Below are positions 1-11,782 of a DNA stretch of 64,000 nucleotides, in pieces; the first letter of the stretch is position 1; every line of letters begins with the position of its first letter. A program made the position numbers and the translations under genes. This DNA is from Harmonia axyridis (Eukaryota > Arthropoda > Insecta > Coleoptera > Coccinellidae): positions 46,908,753-46,972,752 of the forward strand of contig NC_059502.1 of the NCBI RefSeq assembly GCF_914767665.1. The letters are read 5' to 3'. The notes under the pieces are model-generated. The model worked only from the letters and a program-made list of their open reading frames with translations. It was not told the DNA's origin and searched no databases.

Positions 1-1530
1 TTTTGATGTTTATCAACTAGCAATATATCTGGCCTGTTGTGAGGGACTGTTTTATCAGTCAAAACTGTACGATCCCAGTACAGTTTATAGCGTTCGTTTT
101 CCAGGATGGTTTCCGGTCGGTATTTGTAGTATGGCACTTTTTCAGAATGAATTAGTGTTAATTTAGTTGCCATTTCTTGGTGTAGAATCTTTCCTACTGC
201 ATCGTGTCTCTCTTTATATTCATTTCCTGCAAACATTTGACATCCTCCCGTGATATGTTGGATTGTCTCATTCGTTGGACACCCATAACGGCATCGATCG
301 TCAGTAATAGTTCGATCCTTTATGATATGCTTGCAGTAATTTCTTGTTGAGATCACTTGATCTTGGATGGCTAAAAGAAATCCTTCCGTTTCTGGATACA
401 TCGCACCTGATGTGAGCCAATAGTTCGACGCTTCAATGTCGACATGATCCTGGTTCACCTCGTTGAAATGTCGTCCATGTAGGGGCTTTTCTCTCCATCT
501 TTGCATTTTTTCTTGGATTGTCTGGTGGTTGCATGACAATTGCTCCTTGTGCAGTTGCAAAGGTGTTGATTCGTCTGCTTCACACAGTACTTTGTAGATC
601 TCTGACTTGCCTGATTTGTCTTTGAAGTATGTTCGTAGGCATTCAATTTGACCATTGGCAAGTTCCATGATGTCTAGCAGACCTCTGCCTCCTTTATTCC
701 TCGGCAGTGTCGTCCTCTCAATGCTACTTTTCGGATGGTGCTTGTGTGCTTTCGTCATCAAGGTTCTCATTTTGCGTTGCAGGTTTTCCATATCTGTTTT
801 GCTCCATGGAATGATACCGAAAGAGTATGTGAGAATTGAACATGCATATGTGTTGATGGCTCTCGTCATGTTCTTGCTGTTGAGGTTTGTTTTTAAAATT
901 TTGTTGATTCTCCTAATGAACTCAATTGTAAAGTCTTCCTTCATTCTTTGATGGTTTATTCGTCGGTTTTGTTTCATTCCTAAGTATTTATAAAGATCGT
1001 CCGATTTCATTGCTTCTATCTCCTGTCCATTGGAGAGAGCTATCGGTTCATCTTGGATTTTTCCACGCACTACGCTAATCGTACGACACTTGTCCAATCC
1101 GAATTTCATCCCCACGTCTTTCGAAAAATTTTCCACTAGTTTGACCATAATTTGCAAGTGGTTTTTGTTGCCTGTTATAAGTTTTAGGTCATCCATGTAT
1201 AGCAAATGATTGAGTGCAATGGTATTTCTATTTCCTTTGACATTGAAACCTTTTTCAGTAGCATTCAGTTGTTTAGAAAGGGGGTTCAGCGCCAAGCAGA
1301 ACCATAAGGGACTCAATGAATCTCCTTGGAAAATTCCCCTCTTTATTGGAATCTCTTTAGTAGTTATGTTCGCCGTAGAGAGTTCGATATTCGTTCTCCA
1401 GTTGCACATTGCATACTTCAGAAAGTTTATTGTAATTGGATCGATCTTGTATATTTCCAAAATTTTTGTCAGCCACCCATGTGGAATAGAGTCGAAGGCC
1501 TTCTTATAGTCAAAATATGTCATAAAAAGA
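1..1530 (-). CDS. R4/Dong-type LINE ORF, RT palm to endonuclease, partial (R4-1)
   Basis: Reading from 1530 down to 1 on the minus strand there is one frame with no stop, running off the left edge. It starts inside the reverse transcriptase (FDYKKAFDSIPHGW, then GIFQGDSLSPLWF) and holds the catalytic YMDD at about 1188-1199. Next come the thumb region and a CX3CX7HX4C zinc knuckle (about 237-293). At the very edge is the RPDILLV start of a restriction-like (PD-D/EXK) endonuclease. This order of RT, CCHC knuckle and REL-endonuclease is that of the single-ORF R2/R4 group, and the wording is closest to R4/Dong. The 5' half is missing: homology to the copy at 8771-11782 stops at about 1531, where an (ATT)n run begins. 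The frame appears intact over 510 codons, so this is a fairly young 5'-truncated insertion. Confidence 0.85.
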
Positions 1531-1534
1531 TTTC

Positions 1535-1537
1535 AAT

Positions 1538-1630
<93 letters not shown>
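1535..1630. repeat. (ATT)n followed by (TA)n microsatellite
   Basis: A short (ATT)n run at 1535-1552 passes directly into (TA)n up to 1630. It abuts the truncated 5' end of R4-1. ORFs of alternating Ile-Tyr read from such arrays on either strand are artefacts. Confidence 0.95.
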
Positions 1631-1631
<1 letters not shown>

Positions 1632-1714
1632 CCCATTGATCAAAAAGAGGGTTATCCTTGATGCCTTGGCGTCCGGATAACTCTACGAAACCCACTAATA
1701 AGTGTGAATTAAAA

Positions 1715-1718
<4 letters not shown>
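1631..1718. other. 88-bp island between TA arrays, unassigned
   Basis: Unique sequence ending in an A-rich stretch before the next (TA)n array. It may be the 3' tail of a LINE that inserted in the microsatellite, but nothing in it is diagnostic. Confidence 0.35.

Positions 1719-1782
<64 letters not shown>
1719..1782. repeat. (TA)n microsatellite
   Basis: Pure TA dinucleotides. The right boundary is the start of a PLE-related segment that is repeated at 57450. Confidence 0.95.
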
Positions 1783-1784
<2 letters not shown>

Positions 1785-1810
1785 CTCCAGATAACAGTCG
1801 TACTATAAAT

Positions 1811-1837
1811 ATCGTGAATCTATTAAGGGAATTCGAC
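1811..1837 (+). repeat. Inverted repeat, left arm
   Basis: 27 bp, exact reverse complement of 2443-2469. Nearly the same sequence bounds the 184-bp mini-element at 57479-57662. Confidence 0.9.
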
Positions 1838-2076
1838 GATGTGCTTTAGCTGTACACTCAATGAAAAAGGATCACAAAATTGATTTTGAAAATACAGAAG
1901 TATTATGTACGGAAGGTAAATATAATAAAAGACTGATACAAGAAATGATCAACATAAGAAATCAAGAAAATCCAATAAATAAAAAAACCGACGTACAAAG
2001 ATTAAGCAATGTTTACACGTTCCTGTTAACATATCCAAACCGGGAACGATTCTATGATGGACCACTAGACGAATAA
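1826..2076 (+). pseudogene. PLE GIY-YIG endonuclease C-terminus
   Basis: The frame carries a Cys-Ala-Leu-Ala-Val-His stretch, then NKRLIQEM and INKKTDVQRLSN, and ends with a short acidic tail. It matches the C-terminal 80 or so residues of PLE-2 (CALAKHS, NKRLILEMVHI). In the family this is the distal part of the GIY-YIG nuclease domain that nicks target DNA for target-primed reverse transcription. RT and the N-terminal half of the nuclease are absent, so the fragment is dead. The codon frame starts inside the inverted repeat, so no native start exists. Confidence 0.8.
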
Positions 2077-2368
2077 AAATAAGAAGAAAAAGTAAACCAA
2101 AGTTGACGCGACGCGATTCTGTGATATGTACCAAAGAAAATAATCAAGTTAGGTTAGACACACTTTTTATACTTCACATCCAATTGACAAAGAAAGATTA
2201 ATCCAACTGATAGAGTATTTGAGACTAATTTACTTGAAAATTTGCGTTAATTGATGAATTTAAACTTATTAAGGAGATAACCTCAAATTCTGTAAGTGAC
2301 TGTTTTTAAAGATTTGTGATAGTTCTTTTTGTATATGTAATTTTAATTTTAATTGTTGAAATTGTAGT

Positions 2369-2408
2369 AACCCTGAGGAAGGAACCAATCAGTTCCGAAA
2401 GCTTGGTA
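2369..2408 (+). ncRNA. Minimal hammerhead ribozyme-like motif
   Basis: ACC, then CTGAGGA (fits CUGANGA), then a stem-II hairpin GGAAC/GTTCC with a 6-nt loop, then GAAA, one base, CTT (fits NUH), then GGT pairing back to ACC. Helix III is reduced to almost nothing. PLE terminal repeats are known to carry such minimal hammerheads. Confidence 0.7.
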
Positions 2409-2442
2409 TGAATAAAGAGTAAAACCGAAATCCTTCTTATCA

Positions 2443-2469
2443 GTCGAATTCCCTTAATAGATTCACGAT
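2443..2469 (-). repeat. Inverted repeat, right arm
   Basis: Reverse complement of 1811-1837. It closes the PLE 3' fragment. Confidence 0.9.
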
Positions 2470-2477
2470 ATATATAT

Positions 2478-2862
2478 AAATTTGCAAACTTTGATAGTCA
2501 CCCGGGTGGAGATAAACACAGCATAAATGGAACCTGAACCTGAACGTAATGCTTGTTACTGTAAGCCACATATCTTCAGCGTCAGACAACCATTCAGACT
2601 TAAAAATAGCACAGAACTTCTTGTTGACCGCTATCAAAACACCGCCACCGTTACGTAGAGTAGTAGAGTCAATCTGATCTCGATCACGACGAAATATTTC
2701 GAAGGAATCACAAAAAACTTCACCATTAGATATAGAGTCGTTGAGCCAGGTTTCTGTGAGACACACAATATCATTATCACAATTCAGGGAATTCTTGTGA
2801 ATATAAGACAGTTTAGATTTTAATCCGCGCACATTTTGATACAGAAAAGAAATACCCATCAC
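2478..2862 (-). pseudogene. CR1/Jockey-type LINE ORF2, endonuclease domain fragment
   Basis: The minus-strand frame from 2862 reads YQNVRGLKSK, then LTETWL, FRRDR and GGGVLIAV. These are landmarks of the apurinic-like (APE) endonuclease at the N-terminus of CR1/Jockey-group ORF2. The frame is open for about 125 residues and then runs into the PLE insertion at 2478, where Ile-Tyr codons from TA repeats take over. The reverse transcriptase is not present downstream. With the ORF1 at 3084-3777 it forms the 5' half of one LINE. Confidence 0.8.
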
Positions 2863-3083
2863 CTATGAAAAATTAGCTTCAAATGTTTAAAAGATTGAAT
2901 TGAATCATCCTCTCCAAGTCACTTTCAGTCAATATTTCAACACTTTGGCTTTTGCATCTTTTCTGGCATAAATAAACCCTCCTTAACCCAGATGAATTTA
3001 TAATTGCGTGTTTTGGATAATTCCTTCGTTCTTTTCAATAAGATTTTGTTAGATCTTGTGAGATGTTCATTTATAAACAACTA

Positions 3084-3777
3084 ATTTGAAACGTCATTAA
3101 CCTTAAGTCCGGGAGATGACGATCCGATTGATTTGCGCTCAATCTTGGATGCTGCCAAAAATTCATCCCTCTTTACTTTCTGACTGAATTTAACAATGAT
3201 TGGTTTCGGTTTCCCAACAAGAGCAGAGAACACGTTATGCAAATTGTCACCTTGTTTTTCCGGTACACCAAGAATTTTCAGGTTTTTCGATTTTAACTGT
3301 TGTATCGTATCGACTTTTTTGGTTAAGTTGAGAACATCCCTCTTCAGAGAAATGTTCTCTTGGGTTAACTTTTCGATCAAGCCCAACTTATCGTTGACCT
3401 TATTGATGATCATCTGAAACGATGAAATCTGATCGCTGCAGAAAGAAATGGAGTGCATGATATCTCTTTGTTTCTTATTTAAATCACAAATATCATCCTG
3501 AGTCTTCCGGACGATGTTCAAAGTGAGAGCTGATGTGGGTGGATCGATATTTTTCTCCTCATCCTCAAGGGTTAACACGACGGACGATCGATTCAGACTT
3601 TCATTCGGTCTACATTCCGGGCACAACCATGATGTAACCAGGTTATTGAAGATCCGCAACAGACTGCCTACTCAGACCAACGCACATACCATGGTAGAAC
3701 GATGAGCATTTAGCAGTACATTTCAATCCAGGAGTTTTGTTTGTTAAAGCCGAGGTGCAGGTCTTACAAATCACCAT
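3084..3777 (-). pseudogene. CR1/Jockey-type LINE ORF1 with PHD-like finger and coiled coil
   Basis: The minus strand from 3777 starts MVICKTCTSA and places Cys pairs, an FYHGMC group and, after a one-base frameshift near 3657, WLCPEC. This spacing is that of a PHD finger (C4HC3). A heptad-like coiled coil follows (about residues 60-130), then LKILGVPEK, a motif found near the end of CR1-type ORF1. ORF1 proteins bind element RNA and self-associate. The gap of about 220 bp to ORF2 is normal for a bicistronic LINE. The frameshift in the finger inactivates it. Confidence 0.72.
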
Positions 3778-4024
3778 GATGCTCCCGTACTGTGTAGGCA
3801 TCATTCAGTATAATTTCCGTCCAGATGTGAAATATGGGATGTTACCTCATCTTGATATGAGAATTATTGGCAAAGAATCGATTCAAATATTCGGTAATTC
3901 AGCGTGGATTTGTGTTTCTTATTTTCATTAGAAATATTGAACAATAGCTCCTTGAACTTAAAGGTAGTGTGACGTAATTTCCATAATTCAAAACACCAGT
4001 ATAATACTTGAGAAATGACAAATA

Positions 4025-4777
4025 TCTGAGAGCGACGTAAACACAGCTGTTCAATTCAATCTGTCATAACAATAATGCAGTTCGTCCAGCATATCCAGAT
4101 CTGCACTTACCTAGAAAGAACAGCTATTTGCCGATTCACGCACAGGTAGCACTTGAGCCGTGAATTTTCTAGTTGGAAACTTGTTTTCAAAATGCATAAT
4201 AACAGTTTCGCTAGTTGTGCCTAGTTTCACACGTCCGACATAGATCCACGCCTTCTTCGGATAACTGGTCAAGGGGGATGTTGTATCGGTGCCCTCAATA
4301 ATTTTTGTACCTGTTATGCTGCTTTTGCCTTTTTTGGCCGGCTCAGACACAGTTGTGCTCCTCTTCACTTCATCTACCGGTAGTGTCGCTTTTACTGAAT
4401 TTCCAGCACCAGCGGCAACACTGTAGGGTCTCTTGCTTTTGTTTACATTCAGGATTGATTCCTGCATCTCAATTATTGCTCTCTGGTGTTTTTTATGTCC
4501 AGTAAATCATCTGTCCTTAGTTAGCTGAGTCCAGTTTAGTTTTTAGGATCTCAATTTCACTATTCAGCTCAATTACCTGGATGTTATTGTCTAGTTTAGG
4601 TTGGTCTGTATCAGATGTTGCGTCAAATATTCCCTCTTCAGACTGTGAATTTATATGTTACTGAATGTTCTCACTTAGTATAACACCTTCTGGGACACGT
4701 GTGTTAATAATGATTTCTATTAACTTATTTTTATTCAATTTGTTGAGTTCAATAAGATAATCGTCGTGGCTTGCCAT
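4025..4777 (-). pseudogene. Second LINE ORF1-like remnant
   Basis: The minus strand from 4777 begins MASHDDYLIELNKLNK, hits a stop near 4655, and later resumes as a basic Ser/Lys-rich region. It ends in AWIYVGRVK and LPVRESANS, followed by a stop and a VSADLDMLDEL-like tail. A WLYVGR-type module ending in a basic tail is common in ORF1 proteins of insect LINEs. It lies upstream of the PHD-type ORF1 in the same orientation but is a different protein, so it probably comes from another element. Family assignment is uncertain. Confidence 0.55.
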
Positions 4778-4789
4778 GTTGCAAATTTT

Positions 4790-6158
4790 CAGGTATTTCA
4801 ACAGGTTTATAACAAAGGTGATGACCGAATAGTACAGGATTGTTTTTCACAGGGAAAAAATGCAATTTCTTTTGAACAAAGTAAGCAAGGTAACCATCAA
4901 AAAACTCCCAAAATTGATAGAGGTATGATCAGGGCACATGTGGAATCATTCAATCCGGTTATATCACATTACCGACGACAACACGCAAAAGATACATACC
5001 CAGCGACATACCCTCAAATTTGTGCATTGTAACTTCCTGCAAAAATATGAATTAACATGTTCTTATGAAGTTTACCGAAAAACAGTGTCAAAAGAAAAGA
5101 AAATTTCCTTTACACGTTTAGATCATGAAGAATGCGAAACCTGCGAGACTTTTTTGATACACAGTCGCCAGCACAATAAAACCAATATTTGCTAGAATTG
5201 TGAAATTTGTACCTCTTGGAACGAACATAATATGATAAAAGCGAAGGAATTTAGAATAGCTTACAAAACCGATAGAGAATCAACTGAACCGAATAGTGTG
5301 TACTTTTCCGCTGATCTGGAAAAGGTTATAATGATCCCTCGTATAGACATGTTTAAGAGGGTTATATTCTGTTTCAGAGTAATAGTGTTTAATCAATGTT
5401 TTATACCCTTGGGTGGTACAAAATATAGCGAGTTGAAACGAATTGCCATTCTATGGTATGATGCTATTTCCGGCAGAAAAAAGGACGATTTTGTGAGTAC
5501 TATCTATCAATTTCTCCTGCAAATGCGAAACGCTGATGATGTGGGTCGATAATTGTGCTTCCCAAAATAAATATTGAACGTTGCTTTCATTTTTGAAATA
5601 TATTATATATTCATCGAAAATTTCTGCAAAGAAAATTAATTTTGAGTACTTTGAACTCTTTCACTTTCTCATGTTGGCTGATGACTTCCACCACCAGGTA
5701 GAATTATCAATGGAAAAACTCCCAAAATATATGACTTCGATGATTTTGCAAATGCAGTTCAAGCAGCAAATTCTATTAAAGTAAACGTACTTCGTCTAAA
5801 CGACTTTCACCAATTTGAGGAGGACTGTTCCTCAGTTTACAAACTTAATAAACAACAACCACAACCTTATCTGAAGGATATGGTTCAAATCACCGCAACA
5901 CGAGGAGAACATACATTAACTTTTAGAAATTCATTTGCTGCAGATTCGGAGGAAATTCCTTTGAACTTCTAGAAGTGCAAGGAAGCCAAATATGGCGTGA
6001 AATTTCCTATGAACAAAAAGCCAGTCAGAGGAGTTACACAAGAAAGCAAAAATACAATTTTGATACAGTTATCTTCAATAATGCCAAAAAACAGATTGCA
6101 ATTTTGGAATAGCCTGCCAGTTAACGATTCAATACTAGCGAACATAGACGATGATTAG
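4790..6158 (+). pseudogene. Broken transposase-like gene with SHYRR motif, class unknown
   Basis: Pieces in all three plus frames join into one decayed protein. They carry SFNPVISHYRR (about 4953-4990), HEECETCETF, VYFSADLEKV (about 5298-5330), ILWYDAISGRK, WVDNCASQNK (about 5545-5574), LADDFHHQVE (about 5672-5705), a YDFDDFANAV region, and a C-terminus around MPKNRLQFW ending at 6158. Spaced Asp (SADL), Asp-Asn (DNC) and Glu (HHQVE) residues in this order resemble an RNase H-fold catalytic triad. From memory, similar proteins are multicopy and uncharacterised in insects. I recognise no named superfamily. At least four frameshifts and two stops (one near 5968) disable it. A TTTCAG acceptor-like site near 4790 may mark an exon start. 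Confidence 0.6.
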
Positions 6159-8391
6159 AATATTTATTTTTTGTTTATGCATACATAAAAACAAAATAGA
6201 GATGTTTTACTGGACTATATTATCTGTACTGATTATTTTTATGTGTTTAGACTGTAGAGTATACATAGCATTCGTAAGCTTCAAAGTGATATCTACCTAT
6301 TTTTTTTTACTAAGCTTAAAAGTGGTAACTACCCTAAGAGACATATATTTTTACCACCATTTAGTTATAATACATGTTCACAAATTTCATTGAATATAAT
6401 TCAATGTGGTTGGAAAACACAAATAACTTTAAAGCGCTTTTGCTCTCATTTCACTTTCTGGGAGATACGACGTTTAAGCTTAGCAGGGGAGAATATAAGA
6501 ATACTAATGTAAAAAAGTCCCTTATGTACTATGTGTTTTGATTTTTTCTCCGAAATCTTTATTCCTATCATACAATATATCAATTTTCTCACCCTCTACA
6601 TTCCTCATTTCTTTCCATTCGCTTAGATTCCCTTATTGACGATTCTGATTAACAGGGCCATGAACGACAAAATTCTATGCTTAGTTTTCTTTCCGAAAAA
6701 TCTTACACTATTTGTCATTCTGATAAAAGGGCAACAAACTATACAATCTCGCAAATAGATGGCATCACATTGACGTTGGCCTATGGTTTGAATGTTTCTT
6801 TTTTTCGTGTGATGTAGCAATGCGAAATTGCCTAGGTGGTGATCTTTCTCCTTTTCATTCTTATTAGCATACACATACAAAAAAGTTGGTTCAGATAAAA
6901 ATAAAACAGATTCAGTATCATCGAGTATCTCAGAGGCCTTCTCAAAATTACCTCAATATCCATCTGTTGACAACATTTAGGTTTTCTAGGATACACCACC
7001 CAGCGAACTATCCCGTATGTCAATTATGATTGCATAAGTTCATAATGAGACAAATTATGAATCATTTCATAATGTGTTCTGTAGGTATCGACATTGAAAG
7101 TGATGTTCATGAAAATAAGCAATGTGCACTGATGAGGCATCATTAGAGATTGAAAATAGTGTGATTATAACGAAAGTTATTCCTAGCTAAGGAAATAAAA
7201 ACTTTTTTTATGGGTATCAAATCCATGAAGACCACTCCAACTGCTGCGACGATCAGCTCATTGATGAGGCATTGAAGCGTGAAGGAAGGACGTTATTTTA
7301 TCAGATTTCATGATGGATATCTTTAAATTGGCCCTTCAACCGGTACTTTTGAAAGCCACTGTAAAAACAGAAGCTTTCAATAGGAACAGTGAAAATATAT
7401 GAATAAAGCTTCCTTTTATGTTTTATTCATATGAAATTCGCCATATAAACAAATGGGAGGGTCTTCATTTCGATAAAAAGCTAATATACTCTGGCCTCAT
7501 TTAATCTAATACGTCCTTTTTTTCTTCTCCATTAAGGAAATACGGTGTTGATTGAAAATATTGAAGCATTCGACATAATTTGGTAGGATTGTCAGAAATC
7601 ATTGTTGAGATTTGCGTTGCATATTTATCTATGCCCTCATAAATGAGTTTTTTATAGAAGCCCAGGCAGTGGACTTATTATTCGGAGGAACATCACTTTC
7701 GTCAGTGCGTAGAATCTAAATTTATTTTTCATTTCTCATCAAAAAATATCTATTCTTTTTCAAGCAGACCTTTTTTTACGAGACATTCTGAGTATCTGAC
7801 CTACACCCATCATCACCATGTTTCCGTTTGAAATATCTTGCAAAGACTAAACCTCTTCATAACAGGACTAAAAACTCGAATAGCAAGGTGTTTGTTGAGT
7901 ACATTCCTTACTTCATTTCAATTGTGCTTGGCTCATTAATTTTTTGTAACGTTCTCTCATATAATCTCAAAGATCTGTCCTACACTTAGGAAACTTTATA
8001 TTATGAACAGTCAATAGTTAATGTATGTTTATATCTGAGTCAAAATTTGAATTGCCTCTCACAGAGTGTACAACTTCTAACGTAGGACCATTTTATATAA
8101 AGAATATTTAATGTTTTATAAGTTCTGTTATAGATTAAGGCAGTGGAAAGCCCACAAAATTTCAAGAATATCCTAATATTTGTTATTTTATACTTATATT
8201 TCAAGCCCCTTCAACTGAAGTTTTTTTTTTTTTTTTTTATATGCATCTCTCGGGAAAAGACTGAGCTCATAACGCCCTTTCAAGCGCCCCGAGATGAATT
8301 TAGAAGAAATAAGTGGACACTAAACAAAAACAGAAACGCTATATATAGTCAGGAGAGGAAACGCAATTAGTACCCAAACACCCAGAAAATA
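6159..8391. other. No gene recognised
   Basis: AT-rich sequence with homopolymer runs (T-run near 8221-8239). ORFs here are short, lack motifs and have low-complexity composition. The first 250 bp may be the 3' end of the transposase-like element. I see no repeats shared with the rest of the window. Confidence 0.6.
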
Positions 8392-8897
8392 TGAATGTGG
8401 GATCCGAATTCCTAACACCCAACTGAATGATACGCTACTGACTTGACTATACGAAAACTACGCGATCGATCCTAAAACGGTGGACCATGCAGTTTTTATC
8501 GATATAGGGAGACGTAAGGGGAAGAGGTACTTGAGACTTAAGACTGAGACTGGGATACATACGAACGAGGGTGGTATTCGACGTTAGAGATTAGACGGTA
8601 AAGGTTAAAGAATTCGACCTGATAGACGCATATGATTTGACGTAAAATATATTAGACGCAGCTAGTTAGATAATTCGACGTTAGATATAGACGGATCTAC
8701 TCGAATAATCAGACAATTAGACGATTGAGAATTAGACGGAATAAAATAACTTCGATAGACGAAAGTTCATCGTTTACAGGCTCTTGCCTCTGCGATCAAT
8801 GTTTATGTTTAATAAACTATCTTCCCGACTTTTGCCTATACGCGTAGGATTTCTCCTCGCCGTCGGCTTCTCACTCCTCGCTAAGAGGAACATTCAC

Positions 8898-11545
8898 TCA
8901 GTCCCAGATATTTAAAATATCAAAAGGGTAGAGCTCGGTCGTGTCCGGTCCTTGTGGTCCCCCTGGTTCTCGTCGAACTTCTGGTCCTCTTACACGCGAT
9001 CCTTGGACCTGTCCCTCGCATCCTAGGAATTTTCTCACCGTCCTTGCAGTACCTAAAAGAACAGCTTTTTGCTATATATTACATATATACTCACTAAGTC
9101 CTAGTTGCTTGATATTTCTCTTGAAATTTTTGGGTACTATTCCTGTTGTTGAGATGATAATTGGAATAGTTCTCATTGATATCATTCCCCACTAGCGCTT
9201 TATCTGAAATTCGAGGTCCCTATATTTTGAAATTTTTTCGACCTCTTTTTGACGCATGTTGTTGTTATTAGGTATTGCTACGTCGATGAGTATTGCTGCC
9301 TTGTGATGTTTATCAACTAGCAATATATCTGGCCTGTTGTATAGCAAATGATTGAGTGCAATATTATTTCTGTTTCCTTTCACATTGAAACCTTTTTCAG
9401 TAGCATTCAGTTGTTTAGAAAGGGGGTTCAGCGCCAAGCAGAACCATAAGGGACTCAAAGAATCTCCTTGGAAAATTCCCCTTTTTATTGGAATATCTTT
9501 AGTAGTTATGTTCGCTGTAGAGAGCTCGATATTCGTTCTCCAGTTGCACATTGCATACTTCAGAAAGTTTATTGTAATTGGATCGATCTTGTATATTTCC
9601 AAAATTTTTGTCAGCCACCCATGTGGAATAGAGTCAAAGGCCTTCTTATAGTCAAAATATGTCATAAAAAGATTTCTGTGTTTTTTGAAGGCTTGGTTGC
9701 ATATGATGGAATATATTATCAGCAGTTCTTTCGATCCTAGTGCATTCTTGGAACATTCTTTCTCCTGTGCTGTCATTATATTATTTGTCTTGCAATGTTT
9801 GTAGATACGAGATGCTATACATGATGTGATGATTTTATATATTGTTGGTAGACATGTAATTGGTCTGTATTTTGATGGATCCGCTGTGTGTTGCATATCC
9901 TTCGGTAAGAGGTAAGTGGTCCCTGTTGTTAAATATTTGGGCATTTCTGTTGCATTACTTATAACATCATTTATGGTTTCAACTAGCCTGCCGTGTATAC
10001 ACCAAAATTTTTTCAACCAAAAGTTGTGGATTCCATCTGGGCCGGGTGATTTCCAATTGTGTGTGTTTTTCAATACTTCATGGAATTCTTCTATAGAAAC
10101 TGCGTTATGCGGCATTTGTTCCATTGTCTCATAGGATTTCTCTTCATTTCTTATCCAATCAGCCTGGGAGTTGTAGGGGGTTGGTGTAGCCAGTTTATCT
10201 GTCAAAAATTCTCAATATCCTCGACGGTTGGATAACTTCCTGGTGTTGCTGACATATTATTGTTTAACATTCTATAGAATTTTCTTTTGGAATTTTCAAA
10301 AATCATATTATCCTGTTTTCTTCTATAGCTCTCATTGTATCTTCTGAGTCTTTCGGAGTACACACTAAGTTTTTGTTTCAGTGTGTCTAAAATTTGTTGA
10401 GCATTTTCATTGTTTGGATCATACGTTGTATGTTGCCGGTGACGATCCATTATTATATTCGCCATTTTTTGTAATCTTCTAGACGGCGAACCCTTTGCAA
10501 ATTGGGTGAGCCTCCCAATTTCTTGGCGGATGCTATGAAGTTTGTCTTCTAGCCTTTTTTGCCAATGTGGTTTATTTTGTTGTTTTTCTCTGGCTGGTTG
10601 CTGACTTTTAGGTTTTGGCTTCACACCTAGCACTGTTGCTATTGAAAATGCTGCACAGTATATGATGAGGTGTAATGATTCGAGATCATGGTAGTCAGAA
10701 AGATACTTGGGTATAATCTCCTTGTTGGTCATGACCAGAAGATGAGATAGTTTCTTAGATGTCCTCAATCTTGGCAGAATCGGTCGTCTCAATGGATCTG
10801 TGCCCTCAAAATCTATAACGCATCTATTCATTGTGGCAAATAATCGCTCCAGTAGTTCTCTTTGGTCTTCTTCTGGATTTACGACGGGTGCAGCATATAT
10901 ATTCCGTCGTTGAGCATCACTTATTGCTAACACATCTGCGTTGTTTTGTTCCTCAGAGTTCATTTGTGCATTGATGTTGTGTTGGTTTTCAGCACAATCG
11001 TAGTTTTCTTCAATTGTCGTTTCGTTGTTAGTGAGGTTCCTATTCTGTAGCCTCAGTTGGACTTCATTTTTTATGGTGTTAAGTCTCTCATCGGGTACAA
11101 ATTCATTTCTCAATATGACCCGGTATTGGTCGGCTACTCTTTGCTCAGAAACTTGAAGTTCGGGATAGTTACTGTGGAATTCTGCAAATAATTTTTGGTG
11201 GTAGCCTATTTTATCTTCTTCCATATTAGTCACTTCATAATATATGCGCATGATCGTTTCATTTATCGAACTTGTCCATTTCATGCGTCTTCTTGGTAGA
11301 CCTGCTTGGGTGAGTGCTGGTTGGGGATCCTGCGCAGCACCTTCAGCGGTCGGAGAAACTCGTGTTATTCTTCTCCTAGAATGTTGAGATTGTGGAGGCG
11401 TAGCATTTTGTTCGACAGACGCCCGTCTCCTTAGCACTCTGTCACCGACGTCCCGCATACTGTCATGTCCAGCGCCGGCTCCAGACACGCCCTGACGAAC
11501 CTCAGGCAGCGGCTCTATATTCCTATTCCTTAAATTCACCATCAT
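8898..11545 (-). pseudogene. R4/Dong LINE polyprotein, frameshifted and internally deleted
   Basis: The start is a double ATG at 11545. The N-terminal 447 codons hold a basic Ser/Arg region and a Myb-like stretch (MKWTSSINETI, then VADQYRVIL), then stop at 10202 because a T-run is one base short. The next frame continues directly with NEEKSYETM, PGPDGIHNFW, FDYKKAFDSIPHGW and GIFQGDSLSPLWF. It then jumps from NHLLYN to RPDILLVDK of the endonuclease, losing the YMDD catalytic box, thumb and zinc knuckle. The jump is in frame (386 codons). Two TAG stops (9192-9194, 9072-9074) precede the true C-terminus (IPIIIST, QKAVLLGTARTVRKFLG) ending at 8898. It cannot reverse transcribe. Confidence 0.85.
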
Positions 11546-11748
11546 TCATGGGTTCCTCCGTGTCGTGGGGGAGACGGCCTTTGATCGCTTTTTACGATCC
11601 GCAGAGCTACGGTGGGAGAATTCTTGAGCTGCTTTCCACACGGCTTCGTCCGTTACCCTGGACAGGGACCCTTCGACAGGTTTCAGCTTCCCGGGTCAGA
11701 GAGCTCCTGGAATCTGCGGTGGGCAGGAGTCGATTCAACTCTCCTGAT

Positions 11749-11772
11749 AGGTGAATCGCTAGAGATTCACCT
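11749..11772. other. Hairpin at R4-2 5' end
   Basis: AGGTGAATC, a 6-nt loop, then GATTCACCT: a perfect 9-bp stem about 10 bp from the element's 5' terminus. Confidence 0.6.
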
Positions 11773-11782
11773 ACCGCTACCC

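Larger units (their letters stand above)
1797..2471 (+). mobile_element. Penelope-like element 3' fragment (PLE-2 type)
   Basis: This holds the last part of a GIY-YIG coding region, a 3' untranslated region and a hammerhead-like motif, in the order seen in PLE-2 at 58028-61199. Both ends carry a perfect 27-bp inverted repeat (1811-1837 and 2443-2469). The left side abuts (TA)n and the right side a short TA stretch. The insertion truncates the neighbouring CR1-like LINE at about 2478. Confidence 0.8.

Noticed and set aside
1326..1849. ORFs with long Ile-Tyr repeats (also at 43835, 56687, 57226, 61183 and 61448)
   Set aside because: They are translations of (TA)n microsatellites on both strands with no other coding signal.
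6151..6393. Hydrophobic ORF after the transposase-like gene
   Set aside because: Phe/Ile/Tyr-rich composition follows from the T-rich DNA. No start context or family signal.
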